From Fistularia commersonii (lineage: Eukaryota; Chordata; Actinopteri; Syngnathiformes; Fistulariidae): a DNA stretch of 64,000 nucleotides. The position numbers and the translations under genes are program-made. The stretch is from assembly GCA_037954325.1 (NCBI GenBank), contig JBBMNZ010000014.1:12498956-12562955 (forward strand). The letters run 5' to 3'. Every line of letters starts with the position of its first letter. Position 1 is the first letter of the stretch. The notes beneath the pieces are model-generated. The model did no database searches. It was not told the origin of the DNA and worked only from the letters and a program-made list of their open reading frames with translations. Below, piece after piece: positions 50,501 through 59,682 of the stretch.

Positions 50501-53500
50501 TTGGCTCACGAAATTCTTTCTCATTTTTTTAATTGAGGAGACAGCAGAATATGTACAATCCTCTGTCGGCTGGTCTTTCTGCCAATCTGCTGCTCTGTCT
50601 TGTTTGAAATATTTTGGAGGAATGCTGGTATTGGATAAGGCTGGTAAGTCAAGCTGTTGAAGTCAGTTGTTTTATTTTTGTTTGTTAGAATTTTGTGGAC
50701 AATAGTGTTTACATTATACATGCAGCACCTCTTGGACATTTCAGAATACTTAAAAGTCAATGCCTAGTTTTTCATCCACATCTGTTTCAAAGATTTCTGC
50801 CTTGAACTGACAGATAGTTTTGCCCTGATTGGTCTGCCCTCTATTAAGTAAACTTATAAAACAATTTTCCTGAAATAAATTTGAGCTCAAAAGAAGAGTT
50901 ACCTTAAAGAGCTGACCTGTTGTATTTTTTTTATCTATTTACTCCGAATTTTCTGAAATTATACAGAACCTATGTAATTATTTGGTTTGCACATACATAC
51001 AGGACTGTCTCAGAAAATTTGAATATTGTGATAAAGTTCTTTATCTTCTGTAAAGAACTTTATCACAATATTCTAATTTTCTGAGACAGTCCTGTACACT
51101 GCTGACCGGACCAACCAGCCATAGCACTTTATGGTCATCATCACTGGCTGCCAAATATGTCCCCCCTGCTGGCCAGCCAGTGGTCATAATGTCAGTGCGA
51201 ATTGTGCATATTGCTAAGGGTGTGAGGAATGGCGAAAAAGAAATGTTTTATAAAGCTTTAATAATATACTGCTATGCAGCTCCCAGTTACAATAATTTCC
51301 CCTCAATTAAATCATTAATGTTCATGAATATGTAATTTGTAATTCACGCTCTCGATTTCATCCTTTCTCTGCCTGCTTCTCCTCTTGTTGCTCAAAGCAA
51401 TGTTTCAGCTCTGAGGTGAAAGATACCCACCCGGATACAGATACTTTACATCCGTAAAGGATTTCTGTTAAACAATTTGCTTGGCTATATGAGGTCAAAG
51501 CACACACATAGGCTTTTGTAAAACTATTTTAATTAAAACAAAATGATACTAATAACATTCATGTCACTGAAATTTAAGCTTATTGTTTAAACCAGTGGTC
51601 CGCAACCTTTTTATTGCCGGGGACCGGTCAACGCTTGACTTCAGTTTTTCTGTTGATATTCTGGCAGTTTGATGTTTTATCCATCCATTCGTCCATCATT
51701 TCCTGCTTTACCAAGGTTTTGGTTGATTTACTGCCAATTATAAAATAATATGTAAAGTAAAAACTTAGATATTGGGGGAGCACAAAGCCTTGTGTTGGAA
51801 AATGTTAAAAGGAAAATTGTATGGCACGGTTTGATATTGGAAAGAAAATCCAGAGCGTCACTTCACAGTCTATATTATTTGATTATACAATGCTTTCTAT
51901 TTTGGTCTGTTTCTCAGTCTATGTCTGAATCAATTACTGAAGCAAATGCAGCAAGTGGAAAACATCTCTAAATAAGGTGGGTGTGTGGGTGTGTTAATTC
52001 TCAGAAACTCAAGGTCAAGAAGTGGGCAAGGGCCATCAGCTAGTTTGGCAAGTTGTTGTCTCCGCAGTTAGCCTTGCATGAACTTTTCTGCCTCTTAGGT
52101 TTTTCTGTGTTGAATTGGTCTACTGAGATGTTTCCTTTCTTTGCTGGCAGATTGAGGCTGAGCGTCACGAGGGCTGTTAAGGTGTGTGTGCGTGTGAGTG
52201 GGTTATATCAGGGGAGCAGCTCTTGTGCATCTTCTGTTCAGGCTTGTGTCTCTGTTTGCATGTGTGTGTGTTATCAAGGGAGCTCTCTGAGCTTCAATAA
52301 GCCTTTTGTCTGCCTTGGCTGCTCTCTGCTCTGAGGCAGCTGTCCTGCGGGATGCTCTGTTTGAATCACTGATAAAGGCCATTCCTCTCAGTTTTGGCTC
52401 CACATTTCTCTGTCATCAGCAGCCCTTCTCTCCAGATGTTTCTCTTTTGTATTTTATTTTTCCTTTTTTCTTTTTAGTCTCCCAACTTCCTCGATCATTG
52501 GCTTGTTCGCTCACTCTCCATGTCCCACATCCCACTTGGCTTTCCATTCCTCATCTTTGTTTTCCCTCCCCTTTCCCTCCCTTCTGCTATACAACTCCCC
52601 TTGTTTGCTTTCCTCTTTTAAACCTGTTTCTTTTCTACCTCCGCCTTTGTAACACCCGATTCTCCCTTCTCTCATCACCATACCACAGTCTCCGAATTAT
52701 TTATTTTTCGTTCAGCGTCTGCTGATGGAGATATAATGCGGCAGAGACAGTGCTGTAGTGACTTTATTGCAGGCTAGGAAAAAGCCCAGACGAATCCTCA
52801 ATAAAAAGATGGCTGTCAGAATTGATAGCTCTTCTCTGTTGAAATGTGGCTGTGCATCATCTGTATTTATTCACATCTGATGATAGGAACCTTTAAAATT
52901 TGGCCAGTACACACCGACACTTGAGAGTAAGGTGAGACAATATAATACATCATCATTTGATTTTTTTTTTTCCTTTTTTTGTTCTGACTTTATGATATTT
53001 TTATCTATTTATTTGTTTGTTTATTTATTTATTTATTACCATATACTGGAGGAAAACTTTGCTAAAAAGTGTTTATTTATCTGAATTCCCAATTAGTTTG
53101 TTCCTTTATTGCTGCCAAATACAATTGTGACATACAAGCAGTGAGCAACACTCATAAAAACCTACCCCTCAGCCTTTTGTTGTCCCTCTGACTTAGGACA
53201 GCCCATTGATATTGCTATTGTATGATTGCCACAAAAGCCATACTCCCCACTTCCACAGGTCAGACTTCAGTGTCCCAGCTGTGCTGTTGTGCCATGGCTG
53301 CCAGCTCAGTATAGTGAAGCTGTTTTCTTTCATAAGGCTCCTCCATTGAATCCTCCCAGGGTGCTATAAGTTTGATTATACATACTTTCTTGAGATAAGG
53401 GGACATAAGTACCAGATAGTGATAGTGGCAACTTGAGGACCCCATCTCCAAATAGGCCTGTGGTGGTAAGCCATCATGGCAGTCTGAACCACCTCTTCAT

Positions 53501-56500
53501 GGAACCAGTGACTTTTTTTTTTTCTGCCTACCCACCGTAGAGATAGGGACCTCGTAAATTGCAAGAGGCCACAATATCCTGCTTAGGAGTCCCAACTGCA
53601 GGCTTCGTGCTTTCAGCTTTTCTCCGTTTTCAGGAAACGATTAAGGCGAGGCCCCTGTCTCTCCTTTTTCAATCACCCTTTCTTTCCTTAATGGATCCTC
53701 AATAGACGGTATGATGTAACTTTCCTCCAGCCACAGACACATACTTGTATTTGGACTGCTGTGATGGGTGCAGTGTTGTGCTCTTGTGCTGTGCTTTCAT
53801 TTCTCATGGTCGCTTCCTGTCATTACCGTGTTTACAGTTGAAGCGTCCTCTATTGCCCCAACTCCCGCACTCAAGGGGTAACCTCTCATGATTCTCTCTT
53901 GTAGCTATGGCGGGTGTAGCCAACATGCTGCTATGCAAGGGAAATTACAGAATGGGGAGATAGCCCAAGACGGACCCAGGAGGGTCTTTCCCTCCTGTTA
54001 GCTGGCTCTCCACACTAACACAAGGACTTTCCCCTGTCAACAACAGATCTTAACTGGACACATCCAGATCTCCACATTCAGTAAACATAGGACAAGATGT
54101 TATAATCCTTAGTACCAGTACATACAAGAGACACTAGTAAAACTAGTAAAAACAAGCCTGACTTTGGGAGCCTTAGGAGTGTACGTAAGTTTTCTTAGGT
54201 ACACAGCTACCATATGTAAGTCTGCTAGCATTTGAGAGCATTAAGTCTATAGTGAATTTAGTTTGCCTTATTTAACTGAATCAATCATCAAGCCAGAAAT
54301 TTTATGAAAGTTAGAATTTTTTATTTAGTTTTTTAATGCTGAATATCTTGAGGCCCTCCCTCTTGAGGATCACGGATCTTCTGCTTAGTTCTTTGGTAAA
54401 TCATGGGGAAACTATATTTCTAAGACGAGATTATTCATGACGGTTCCATTAAATCTTAAGAATCGTATTGAACCACTGACTAATCCATCAATGGACAATT
54501 CATCCCTGGTTCGCAAATTAATTTTTTGTTTGTAGTTTGTCTTTTTTTTTTTGTAAATCCTTTTTCACTTCCACATTATGCATGACAAAGTAAAACTATG
54601 TATTGAAAACAAAGTTTTTCTTTTCAAAATACAAGTTTTTCTAGTGTTTCACTAAGTGCGAAACCAAGTTATTAAAAAAACAACAGATTGAATGTTAATA
54701 ATTGCAATGATGGATTGATGTGATTGTTTCAGGTTGTGCTTAGAAGTCAGAAAGATATACTGTAGGTTGAGTACAGTGGAAACATGCGGCACACTGTAGT
54801 TAGGGCTGTCACAGCTGAATCTTGACAAGGTTGGCAAGTTCTTTTCGCAACATTGGCAAAATCCTTGGTCTTCATGCATAATTGAACTGCAGTTTGTAGC
54901 GTTTTTTTTTCCAGGTGATTAAGCAGGTGATTTGTTTTGCGTTACTGGGCAGACCAGACATGGTCTGATTAGTGTTCTTGATTCACATTATTTGCTGAAA
55001 ATTCAAGAGCACACTTTTGGAGCAATGAAAGGTGATCAATTAGAAATAGGACTAGTGCTTCACCTTCTGCTCAAAAATAATATTTTCGGTTACTCTCTGC
55101 TGTGTTACTCTTCTGCTCAAGATGTTATCGTCCAGGCTAACACAACATCATATACCTGCAGCTGTAAGATGATTTCCCAAAAGTAATGCTGAAATGTATG
55201 AAGTAGCCACTGGCTGGTTGCTTTATGACAAATATAGTCTTACTCAAATACTTGTGGTGTGTTTGCGAAGTTTTTTACTAGTGCCTTTGTTCCTACTATT
55301 TAGAGACTTTTCACTATTTTAATGGTACCTCATCCCAATCTCTAATAATATTCAATGTAATATTTTTCAGGCCATAGTCTAACATTGGATAGTTTTCGAC
55401 GTGTTGGCTTTGAAACGAGTAATTTTGGAGACATTCAAACAGAAAGTGATTGATGTGGTTGAGGTGACATCTAGCCAATAACCAGTCTCCTAATGAGATC
55501 CTTATCAGCACATGTATTGATTAGCCACTTAAGATTGGTGCAGTGAGGCCTACTTATTTGATTTCTGTTAGGTGTCATTGGCAACAACAGAGCTGGAGCA
55601 GAGACCGCTTTTTATGAGAGTGCATGTGTGTATAACATTTCATTTTATTTTACTTGCAGCCATCATAGAGAACATGGCAGAGTTTAGGCCAGGCCTTTGC
55701 ACAGAAGCTGCCCAGCAGGGGCTAATGCAGTGGCTGCTCAAGAGAATCAAGGTAAGAACTTGGCAGCAAGCAACAGTATGCCTTTAATCGAAACTGTCAA
55801 ACTTTGAATCCCTCAGGAAACTGCTTGTAGCAAAACTCCAAAATCTGATAGCAGCTTGTACAAAGCTGTCTTTTTAAGCAGAGGTTATTTCAATTTTGCA
55901 CCCCCAAACAAGGCTTACCGCTGTTTCAGGTTATTAGAACATTTTAGTGTCAAATGGATGCAAAACATGTAATTATTGACTTGTTCCTTCTTTCTTTTCA
56001 GTTCTTGCCAAGCCTATGTATATTGTATGTCAAACTGTGGATTCTGAAGTCAGATGATCAAATGAACATACATGAACAACATGATGTTACAGTTTTCATT
56101 GGATTGAAAATTCTATGCGTTTGCAGTATCTTGACTTTTTGAAATGACAAGCAGAGACAAAAGAAAAAAATGAGCTAACAGCTTGATATAGTTGAAATCC
56201 AACTTTTTTTTGTAAGAAGCAGCATGGTGAAGTTAACATAAATAAAATGACAGTATCAGTGCCTACGCTCATGGGCACATGGCCAGCACCATGTGTGTTT
56301 ACTCTAAAGGTTGTAGGATGTTTATTGGGAAGACAAGCTGAGGAATGGCAGTATTTCAGAGAAAAAATACAGAAACACTGCACCAACTTTGCAACATATT
56401 GGATATTTAGTGGCTGAAAAAACAAATATGGTGTCCCTGCTTCTTCTTCAGTATTTATGGACAATTGGCAATCCAGTTGAATCTCACTCAGAATTGCTTT

Positions 56501-59500
56501 AATCGCCAAGTAATTTTTCAACTACAAGGAACTTGCTTTGGTTAACGGTACTGAACAGACAACATGTAACAGGCAATAAAATAGAGTGAAAGCAGGGCGA
56601 TTGTGGCTGGTGGTGCAAAATGGCAAGTTGTGTAAAGCAGTGCAAAGTAGTGCAAAACAGGGATTCGGACAGTGTCAATTGGGGGTCCAGGGCCTTATTG
56701 ATGAGGCAGGCTGCAGATGGGAAGAAAGAGAGTATGCACTCTGAATTGCGAAAGTGAGGCCTATAATTTTATCATCCCACAGATAGTTCATCAGTTGTAT
56801 AAAACGCTGCTTTATTTAAATCTTGACCTTTAAATCTCAAGTCAGATTAGAAAACTGGAGAATTGTAGCACAACTGATACCTATTTCTATAAAGAAACGT
56901 GAAAGGGGGAAAAATTTAAAAACAAACGCACAGTATCTTTCTTGATTATTTGAAGGTGAAAAAGTGAATACTTCAAAATTCTTACTGCTCTTTTGACATT
57001 GACTAAATTTCATCATGTTGTCTCTGATAATGTTCGTTTCTATTAGTATACATGGGAAAATATCACTGCTCTGTAATGCAGATATTGTCTGAATAACTAC
57101 ATGACGTTTCTGTTAATACACTGTCAAAGAAAAGAAAACTTATACTAGAGCAATTTTTCAAGGTGAGTGGCAATTATAATGTGGTCTCTTTTCCTCTTAG
57201 GCAAAGATGCCGTTTGATGCTAACAAGCTGTATTGCAGTGAAATCCTGGCTATCTTGCTGCAAAACAATGACAGTATGTCTTGGTCTTAAATTGGTTTTC
57301 AAATTTCTCCTTTTTTGTCAAAGCGACTTCCCCTTCTCTAGTTCATGTATCTTTCCTTCATTTTTTTTCTCCCTCCAGTCCCTTTAATTTCCCTCTTCTT
57401 AATTCCCTCTTTTATTATACCTTCCTCTGTTATTCAGTCATATGTCTTACTGTTCTCTCGGTTTCCCCTCTTTTCTTTGTGCTCTCTTTTTATGTCTTTT
57501 TCAATACCTTCCCTGGCTTTGTCTTTCACATACATTGTCCTTCCTCTACCATCTCATCCACTACCTTTAGTTTTCTCCTGTCTTTGCCCTCTTTTAATCT
57601 CCCATTTTCCCTTTATTCACTCTCCTTGTCTTGTCTTGTTATTTTCTTTCTTCTCCATCCTTTATCTGACCACCCCCTAAATCTCGTAAAACCTCACACA
57701 GCCACAGGATTATCGGTCCCCAGACAGATTCAGTCTGATGGCACTAGCCATACTGATATTCAGTTCGACGCATGTCCTCTTCACCAGGGCTGTCTTTCCT
57801 AATCTTGTATTTGCTTGCCCTCTATCTACATAGTAATTTAAAAGAAGTAAACCATTAAATATTAAATCAACTGATCATGTCAAATGATCATGTATAAAAA
57901 CCATGTGGCCTTTTTAATTGCAAAAATTCAGTTCTTTCTAAAAGATTATTTTGAAATATTCTCAAAATATTTTCCAATTTTTTCATGCAATTAAACCAGA
58001 CTCCATGTTTACCCAAATATAAAAAGAAGAGATGGGATATATAAAAGACAAGTTATTTCACAGGGTAATTAAAAACAGTATGCTGAAGCTCATAAGTATT
58101 TTGATTTTGGATTAGATAGACACCAAGAATTACTTGAAAGGATTTAAATATTCTCATTTTCTTGGAATAACACAAGGATTTATATGTTTTTGCCTTTTTT
58201 TCCTCCTCAGTGTCCCTCCGGAGGGCCCTCATAATCAGTCTCTTGCATTTGCAGCCCTTCTGTTTTTCCTGTCTTCTCCTTGTCCCTTTCACTTCTCTTT
58301 ACGTTTCCTTGTCCGTTTCTGTATTTTACAATCTCACTTTAATCTCCCTTTTGCCCTGTTACTCGAATTTAGTCTCTTGGTCTTTTGCCCATATTCGCTT
58401 GTTTCTTTCTTCTACAGATACCAGAGAGCTATTGGGGGAAATGGATGGCATTGATGTGTTACTGCAGCAACTCTCTGTAAGATTTTGCTTTTGAGTTTCT
58501 CTTTTTTCCTCTCCTCTCTCACCAACCCCAATGAAACCCCTAGTATAAGTAGAATGGTGAGGAAAACAAACAAACACTACATACCTGCATAATGGTCAAA
58601 GAGCTGAAGAGTGTGGGGTTGAGCATAGGTGTAAGTCAGGAGACCTCTTGAGACGGTCTGACCAGGAGAGAAATTGAGAGTTATGCAGATCACTTTTTTG
58701 CTTATGGAATTTTCCCTTAATAATCTGGTGAGGTGGATTGTATTATTTTGATTAAGTTGTTTTTTGAAGTTAATACTACAGTAGCAGCTATTATTTTGTC
58801 TATCTACAGTATAAAGGAAAGTACACAATAATAATCTTGTTCCTATTGAAATATTTAAAAGTATGCTTTGTCAGTTTACAGTTTTCTGGAATTACTATAT
58901 TTTAGCCAGGGTTAAGTTTATAGTTCAGGTATATTTTAAAATGTTATTTAACATTTGTGCTCCCAATTTTGTTGCAATACTTAATTCAAACTGCATCTGT
59001 TGCACTGGCTAATTGTGAAATGCTTTAACTCATATTTTTAAGATTTAATTGTACATGCCCTTTTTTTTTGGTCAGCTAACCCTCAGAAAAGAGAAGTCTC
59101 TCTTAAGAGACCTTCTAGTTTTATAAAGGCTGATTTTAAAGATAGAGCAAAATAAAGTGCAGTCCCAATTTAGTCATACAATCCAATGGTCCATTCCAAA
59201 CAATATTTTACAGGGCCTTGCCTTTATATGGGGTATTATCAACATCTCTATGTGTTCCCTGTGTTTGAGTAGGCGGCTATTACTGTAACACATTTTGAAC
59301 TCTGTTTCACCCTCACCAACAAAAATTATGTCTTTGTTTTGCTACAGACAAATATCATTTCCAGAATTTTATATGATTAGTTAATGTCATGACTCAATTC
59401 CCTTAACTTTCCTTCTAGGTATTTAAACGTCACAATCCCTCTACAGCTGAAGAACAGGAGATGATGGAGAACCTCTTTGATGCACTCTGTTCTTGTCTCA

Positions 59501-59567
59501 TGCTGGCGGCCAATCGGGACCGTTTCCTGAGGGGGGAGGGGCTTCAGCTCATGAACCTCATGCTTAG
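41568..59567 (+). CDS. ctnnbl1: ctnnbl1, beta-catenin-like protein 1 (5' part, exons 1-10; 3' part outside window)
   Basis: CTNNBL1 is a nuclear armadillo-repeat protein of the Prp19/CDC5L spliceosome complex that binds nuclear localisation signals of splicing factors. Ten segments join to 1112 coding bases (30+270+107+140+98+94+92+73+59+149), or 370 codons plus two bases, with no internal stop. They follow vertebrate CTNNBL1 in order: MDVGELLSYQ, then DESSVKKMILTFEKRSYKNQ, ESELDLNDIIQEMH, LLQELTDIDTLHESEEGAEV, EEADG, ENMAEFRP, MPFDANKLYCSE, GIDVLLQQLS and EEQEMMENLF. The human protein is about 563 residues; roughly 220 C-terminal residues are not found before 64000, so the gene runs off the window. 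Introns are 1580, 670, 236, 729, 2133, 8005, 1449, 1144, 942 and more than 4400 bases. Nine of the ten exon ends have GT donors; intron 4 is AT-AC. Odd points are a glycine run and a reduced N-terminal basic cluster in exon 2. The identification rests on remembered family sequence, but the phase consistency across ten exons makes it very secure. Confidence 0.97.
41598..43177 (+). other. ctnnbl1 introns 1-3, no further genes
   Basis: Intron 1 (41598-43177), intron 2 (43448-44117) and intron 3 (44225-44460) are AT-rich. Apart from short homopolymer runs I see no repeats, RNA genes or additional exons. The stretch 42100-42550 has a different texture, but I could not match it to a known element. 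Confidence 0.6.
43178..43447 (+). CDS. ctnnbl1: ctnnbl1 coding exon 2 (variable charged N-terminus, poly-Gly)
   Basis: Ninety codons in phase 0 after the acceptor ttgattgtcag. It opens PDRGATRPREED, matching the PNRGTKRPRDDE region of mammalian CTNNBL1, and ends DQDEEEPE, matching the acidic stretch before DESSVKK. In between is a low-complexity segment with a run of 13 glycines (six GGA then seven GGT codons, 43313-43351) and basic/acidic residues. The donor GAG|GTCGGT is weak, but the better-looking GT four bases downstream would put a stop straight after the junction, so the phase-0 site is chosen. Confidence 0.88.
43313..43351 (+). repeat. coding trinucleotide repeat, 13 glycine codons
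   Basis: Six GGA then seven GGT codons inside ctnnbl1 exon 2, in frame. Mammalian CTNNBL1 has no glycine run at this place as far as I recall. Confidence 0.95.
44118..44224 (+). CDS. ctnnbl1: ctnnbl1 coding exon 3
   Basis: Acceptor ttcaaacag and donor AA|gtaaga. It encodes AEPVDESSVKKMILTFEKRS and on through KNQELRIKFPENPE, the strongly conserved segment leading into the armadillo-like domain, and ends two bases into a lysine codon. An alternative acceptor six bases downstream (after gctgag) would remove A-E and stay in frame; the sequence does not decide between them. Confidence 0.93.
44461..44600 (+). CDS. ctnnbl1: ctnnbl1 coding exon 4
   Basis: Starts after gtgtaatcag. Its first base completes the lysine codon of exon 3, then it reads FMESELDLNDIIQEMHVIAT and on to LLGLLSHENT. 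It ends with G, the first base of an aspartate codon, immediately before ATATCCTTCC. No usable GT donor exists at this point: reading on gives DILPCAVIIQ and a stop. The exon end is set by the AT-AC intron described separately and by the conserved NTDV junction. Confidence 0.93.
44601..45329 (+). other. ctnnbl1: ctnnbl1 intron 4, predicted U12-type AT-AC intron
   Basis: The intron starts ATATCCTTCC, which matches the minor-spliceosome AT-AC donor consensus ATATCCTT over all eight bases, and ends CATCTCAC, giving an AC acceptor. Splicing G|AT restores GAT (Asp), so the protein reads NTDVAIAVVD in line with the family. No GT-AG pair reproduces this junction. A branch-like TGTCCTAAGC lies with its adenines 11-12 bases before the AC, the distance expected for U12 introns, although it matches TCCTTAAC imperfectly. 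There is no polypyrimidine tract before the acceptor, as expected for this class. The intron is 729 bases long and contains no recognised repeat. Confidence 0.85.
45330..45427 (+). CDS. ctnnbl1: ctnnbl1 coding exon 5
   Basis: Two bases (AT) complete the aspartate codon split by the AT-AC intron, followed by VAIAVVDLLQELTDIDTLHE and on through GAEVLIDAL. The donor is gtaagt, a perfect U2-type site; phase 0 at the 3' end. It forms part of the armadillo repeats, and conservation with mammals is near complete. Confidence 0.95.
45895..46345 (+). mobile_element. tRNA-derived SINE-like repeat interrupted by a MITE (ctnnbl1 intron 5)
   Basis: Same repeat as at 38195: ggtggtgcaccggttagcgc and tcctcatagc-like head, a B-box-like ggtttgattctcgc, tcatgaaaacatgcaagag, tgttgtctgtctcta, then after the insertion atgtggcct and tgggataggctccagc. 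A 141-bp element is inserted between 'tctcta' and 'tgtggcc', splitting the otherwise colinear sequence. Confidence 0.8.
46110..46250. mobile_element. Tc1-type MITE with TA target duplication, nested in SINE
   Basis: Starts CAGTGGGGCAAAAAAGTATT and ends AATCCTTTTTTGCCCCACTG, inverted ends of about 17 bases, flanked on both sides by TA (46108-46109 and 46251-46252). The interior words ctctcatagttgaagtgta, cctatgatgaaaattacagg and tgggagaacttgcaca are typical of the ends of a fish Tc1 family. No transposase; a deletion derivative. Confidence 0.9.
47561..47654 (+). CDS. ctnnbl1: ctnnbl1 coding exon 6
   Basis: Acceptor atgtgtgtag, donor G|gtaagg. It encodes LEGQVVALLVQNMERLDEQM followed by KEEADGIYNTL, the armadillo-repeat segment equal to VDGQVVALLVQNLERLDE in mammals. 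It ends one base into an alanine codon. Confidence 0.95.
51000..51094. mobile_element. 95-bp fold-back MITE (Tc1-type), near-perfect hairpin
   Basis: Two 43-base arms (51000-51042 and 51052-51094) are inverted copies with a single mismatch, around a nine-base loop. Ends are CAGGACTGTCTCAG, flanked by TA on both sides (50998-50999 and 51095-51096). The arms match a fish Tc1 family end. Located in ctnnbl1 intron 6, so transcribed as part of the pre-mRNA. Confidence 0.9.
51593..51660 (+). mobile_element. hAT-like element end
   Basis: CAGTGGTCCGCAACCTTTTT followed by ggggaccggtcaacgcttga is typical of the outer end of hAT/Charlie-type non-autonomous elements. The partner end was not found. Confidence 0.5.
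53008..53037. repeat. (TTTA)n tetranucleotide repeat
   Basis: Runs of TTTA/TTTG tetranucleotides in ctnnbl1 intron 6. Confidence 0.9.
53220..53600 (-). mobile_element. LINE C-terminal fragment (antisense; same family as 3700-5260)
   Basis: The minus strand reads KLIAPWEDSMEEPYERKQLH then YTELAAMAQQHSWDTEV, a stop, and PVEVGSMAFVA. The layout E-L-T-V-P-W-E-x-R...ERK...Y..L....GW....PVEVGCRGF is that of the LINE family also seen at 4601. Upstream, another frame continues into RPIWRWGPQ-like sequence. Degenerate. Confidence 0.6.
55660..55751 (+). CDS. ctnnbl1: ctnnbl1 coding exon 7
   Basis: Acceptor tttacttgcag, donor AAG|gtaaga. The first two bases complete alanine, then it reads IIENMAEFRPGLCTEAAQQG and LMQWLLKRIK. 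It is separated from exon 6 by the longest intron in the window (8005 bases). Confidence 0.96.
56480..56770 (-). mobile_element. LINE 3' end fragment (antisense, ctnnbl1 intron 7)
   Basis: cagaattgctttaatcgcca, acaaggaacttgctttgg, caacatgtaacaggcaataa, gtgcaaagtagtgcaaaac and agatgggaagaaagag follow, in reverse complement, the 3' part of a common fish LINE whose antisense reads 'tttattggccaagta ... caaggaatttg'. Confidence 0.6.
57201..57273 (+). CDS. ctnnbl1: ctnnbl1 coding exon 8
   Basis: Acceptor ttcctcttag, donor A|gtatgt. It encodes AKMPFDANKLYCSEILAILL then QNND, nearly identical to the mammalian segment. It ends one base into an asparagine codon completed by exon 9. Confidence 0.95.
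57290..57675 (+). other. polypyrimidine-rich block in ctnnbl1 intron 8
   Basis: Nearly 390 bases dominated by T and C on the + strand, starting 17 bases after the exon 8 donor. It produces long open frames rich in Ser, Leu and Phe, which are composition artefacts. Confidence 0.8.
58418..58476 (+). CDS. ctnnbl1: ctnnbl1 coding exon 9
   Basis: Acceptor tttcttctacag, donor TCT|gtaaga. Two bases complete Asn, then TRELLGEMDGIDVLLQQLS. A second strong acceptor (tttttttcctcctcag) ends at 58210; using it would keep the frame and add 69 codons. The short form matches the family and is taken as the main one. Confidence 0.94.
59419..59567 (+). CDS. ctnnbl1: ctnnbl1 coding exon 10 (last one in window)
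   Basis: Acceptor tttccttctag, donor AG|gtaaac. It encodes VFKRHNPSTAEEQEMMENLF through DRFLRGEGLQLMNLML and two bases of an arginine codon. The following exon, expected to start with a segment like EKKISRSSALKVLDHAM, is not found up to position 64000. Confidence 0.95.
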
Positions 59568-59682
59568 GTAAACAATTACATTTCACCCCCCAACGGTCCA
59601 ATTGATTAATTCCTGCCAACCACGGACTATCACTGCAACTCCTTTGCATTTTTTCAATCGTAGCTTAAGAACAAACCACATA

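Larger units (their letters stand above)
47655..55659 (+). other. ctnnbl1 intron 6 (8 kb)
   Basis: The longest intron in the window. It contains a 95-bp fold-back MITE (51000), a hAT-like end (51593), an ATTT repeat (53008) and an antisense LINE piece (53220-53600). From 47655 to 50990, 51660 to 53000 and 53600 to 55659 I see only AT-rich unique sequence with no supported gene; 52430-52700 is markedly pyrimidine-rich. Confidence 0.6.

Noticed and set aside
57281..57802. 173-codon open frame in ctnnbl1 intron 8
   Set aside because: A composition artefact of a polypyrimidine tract; Ser/Leu/Phe only, no family resemblance.
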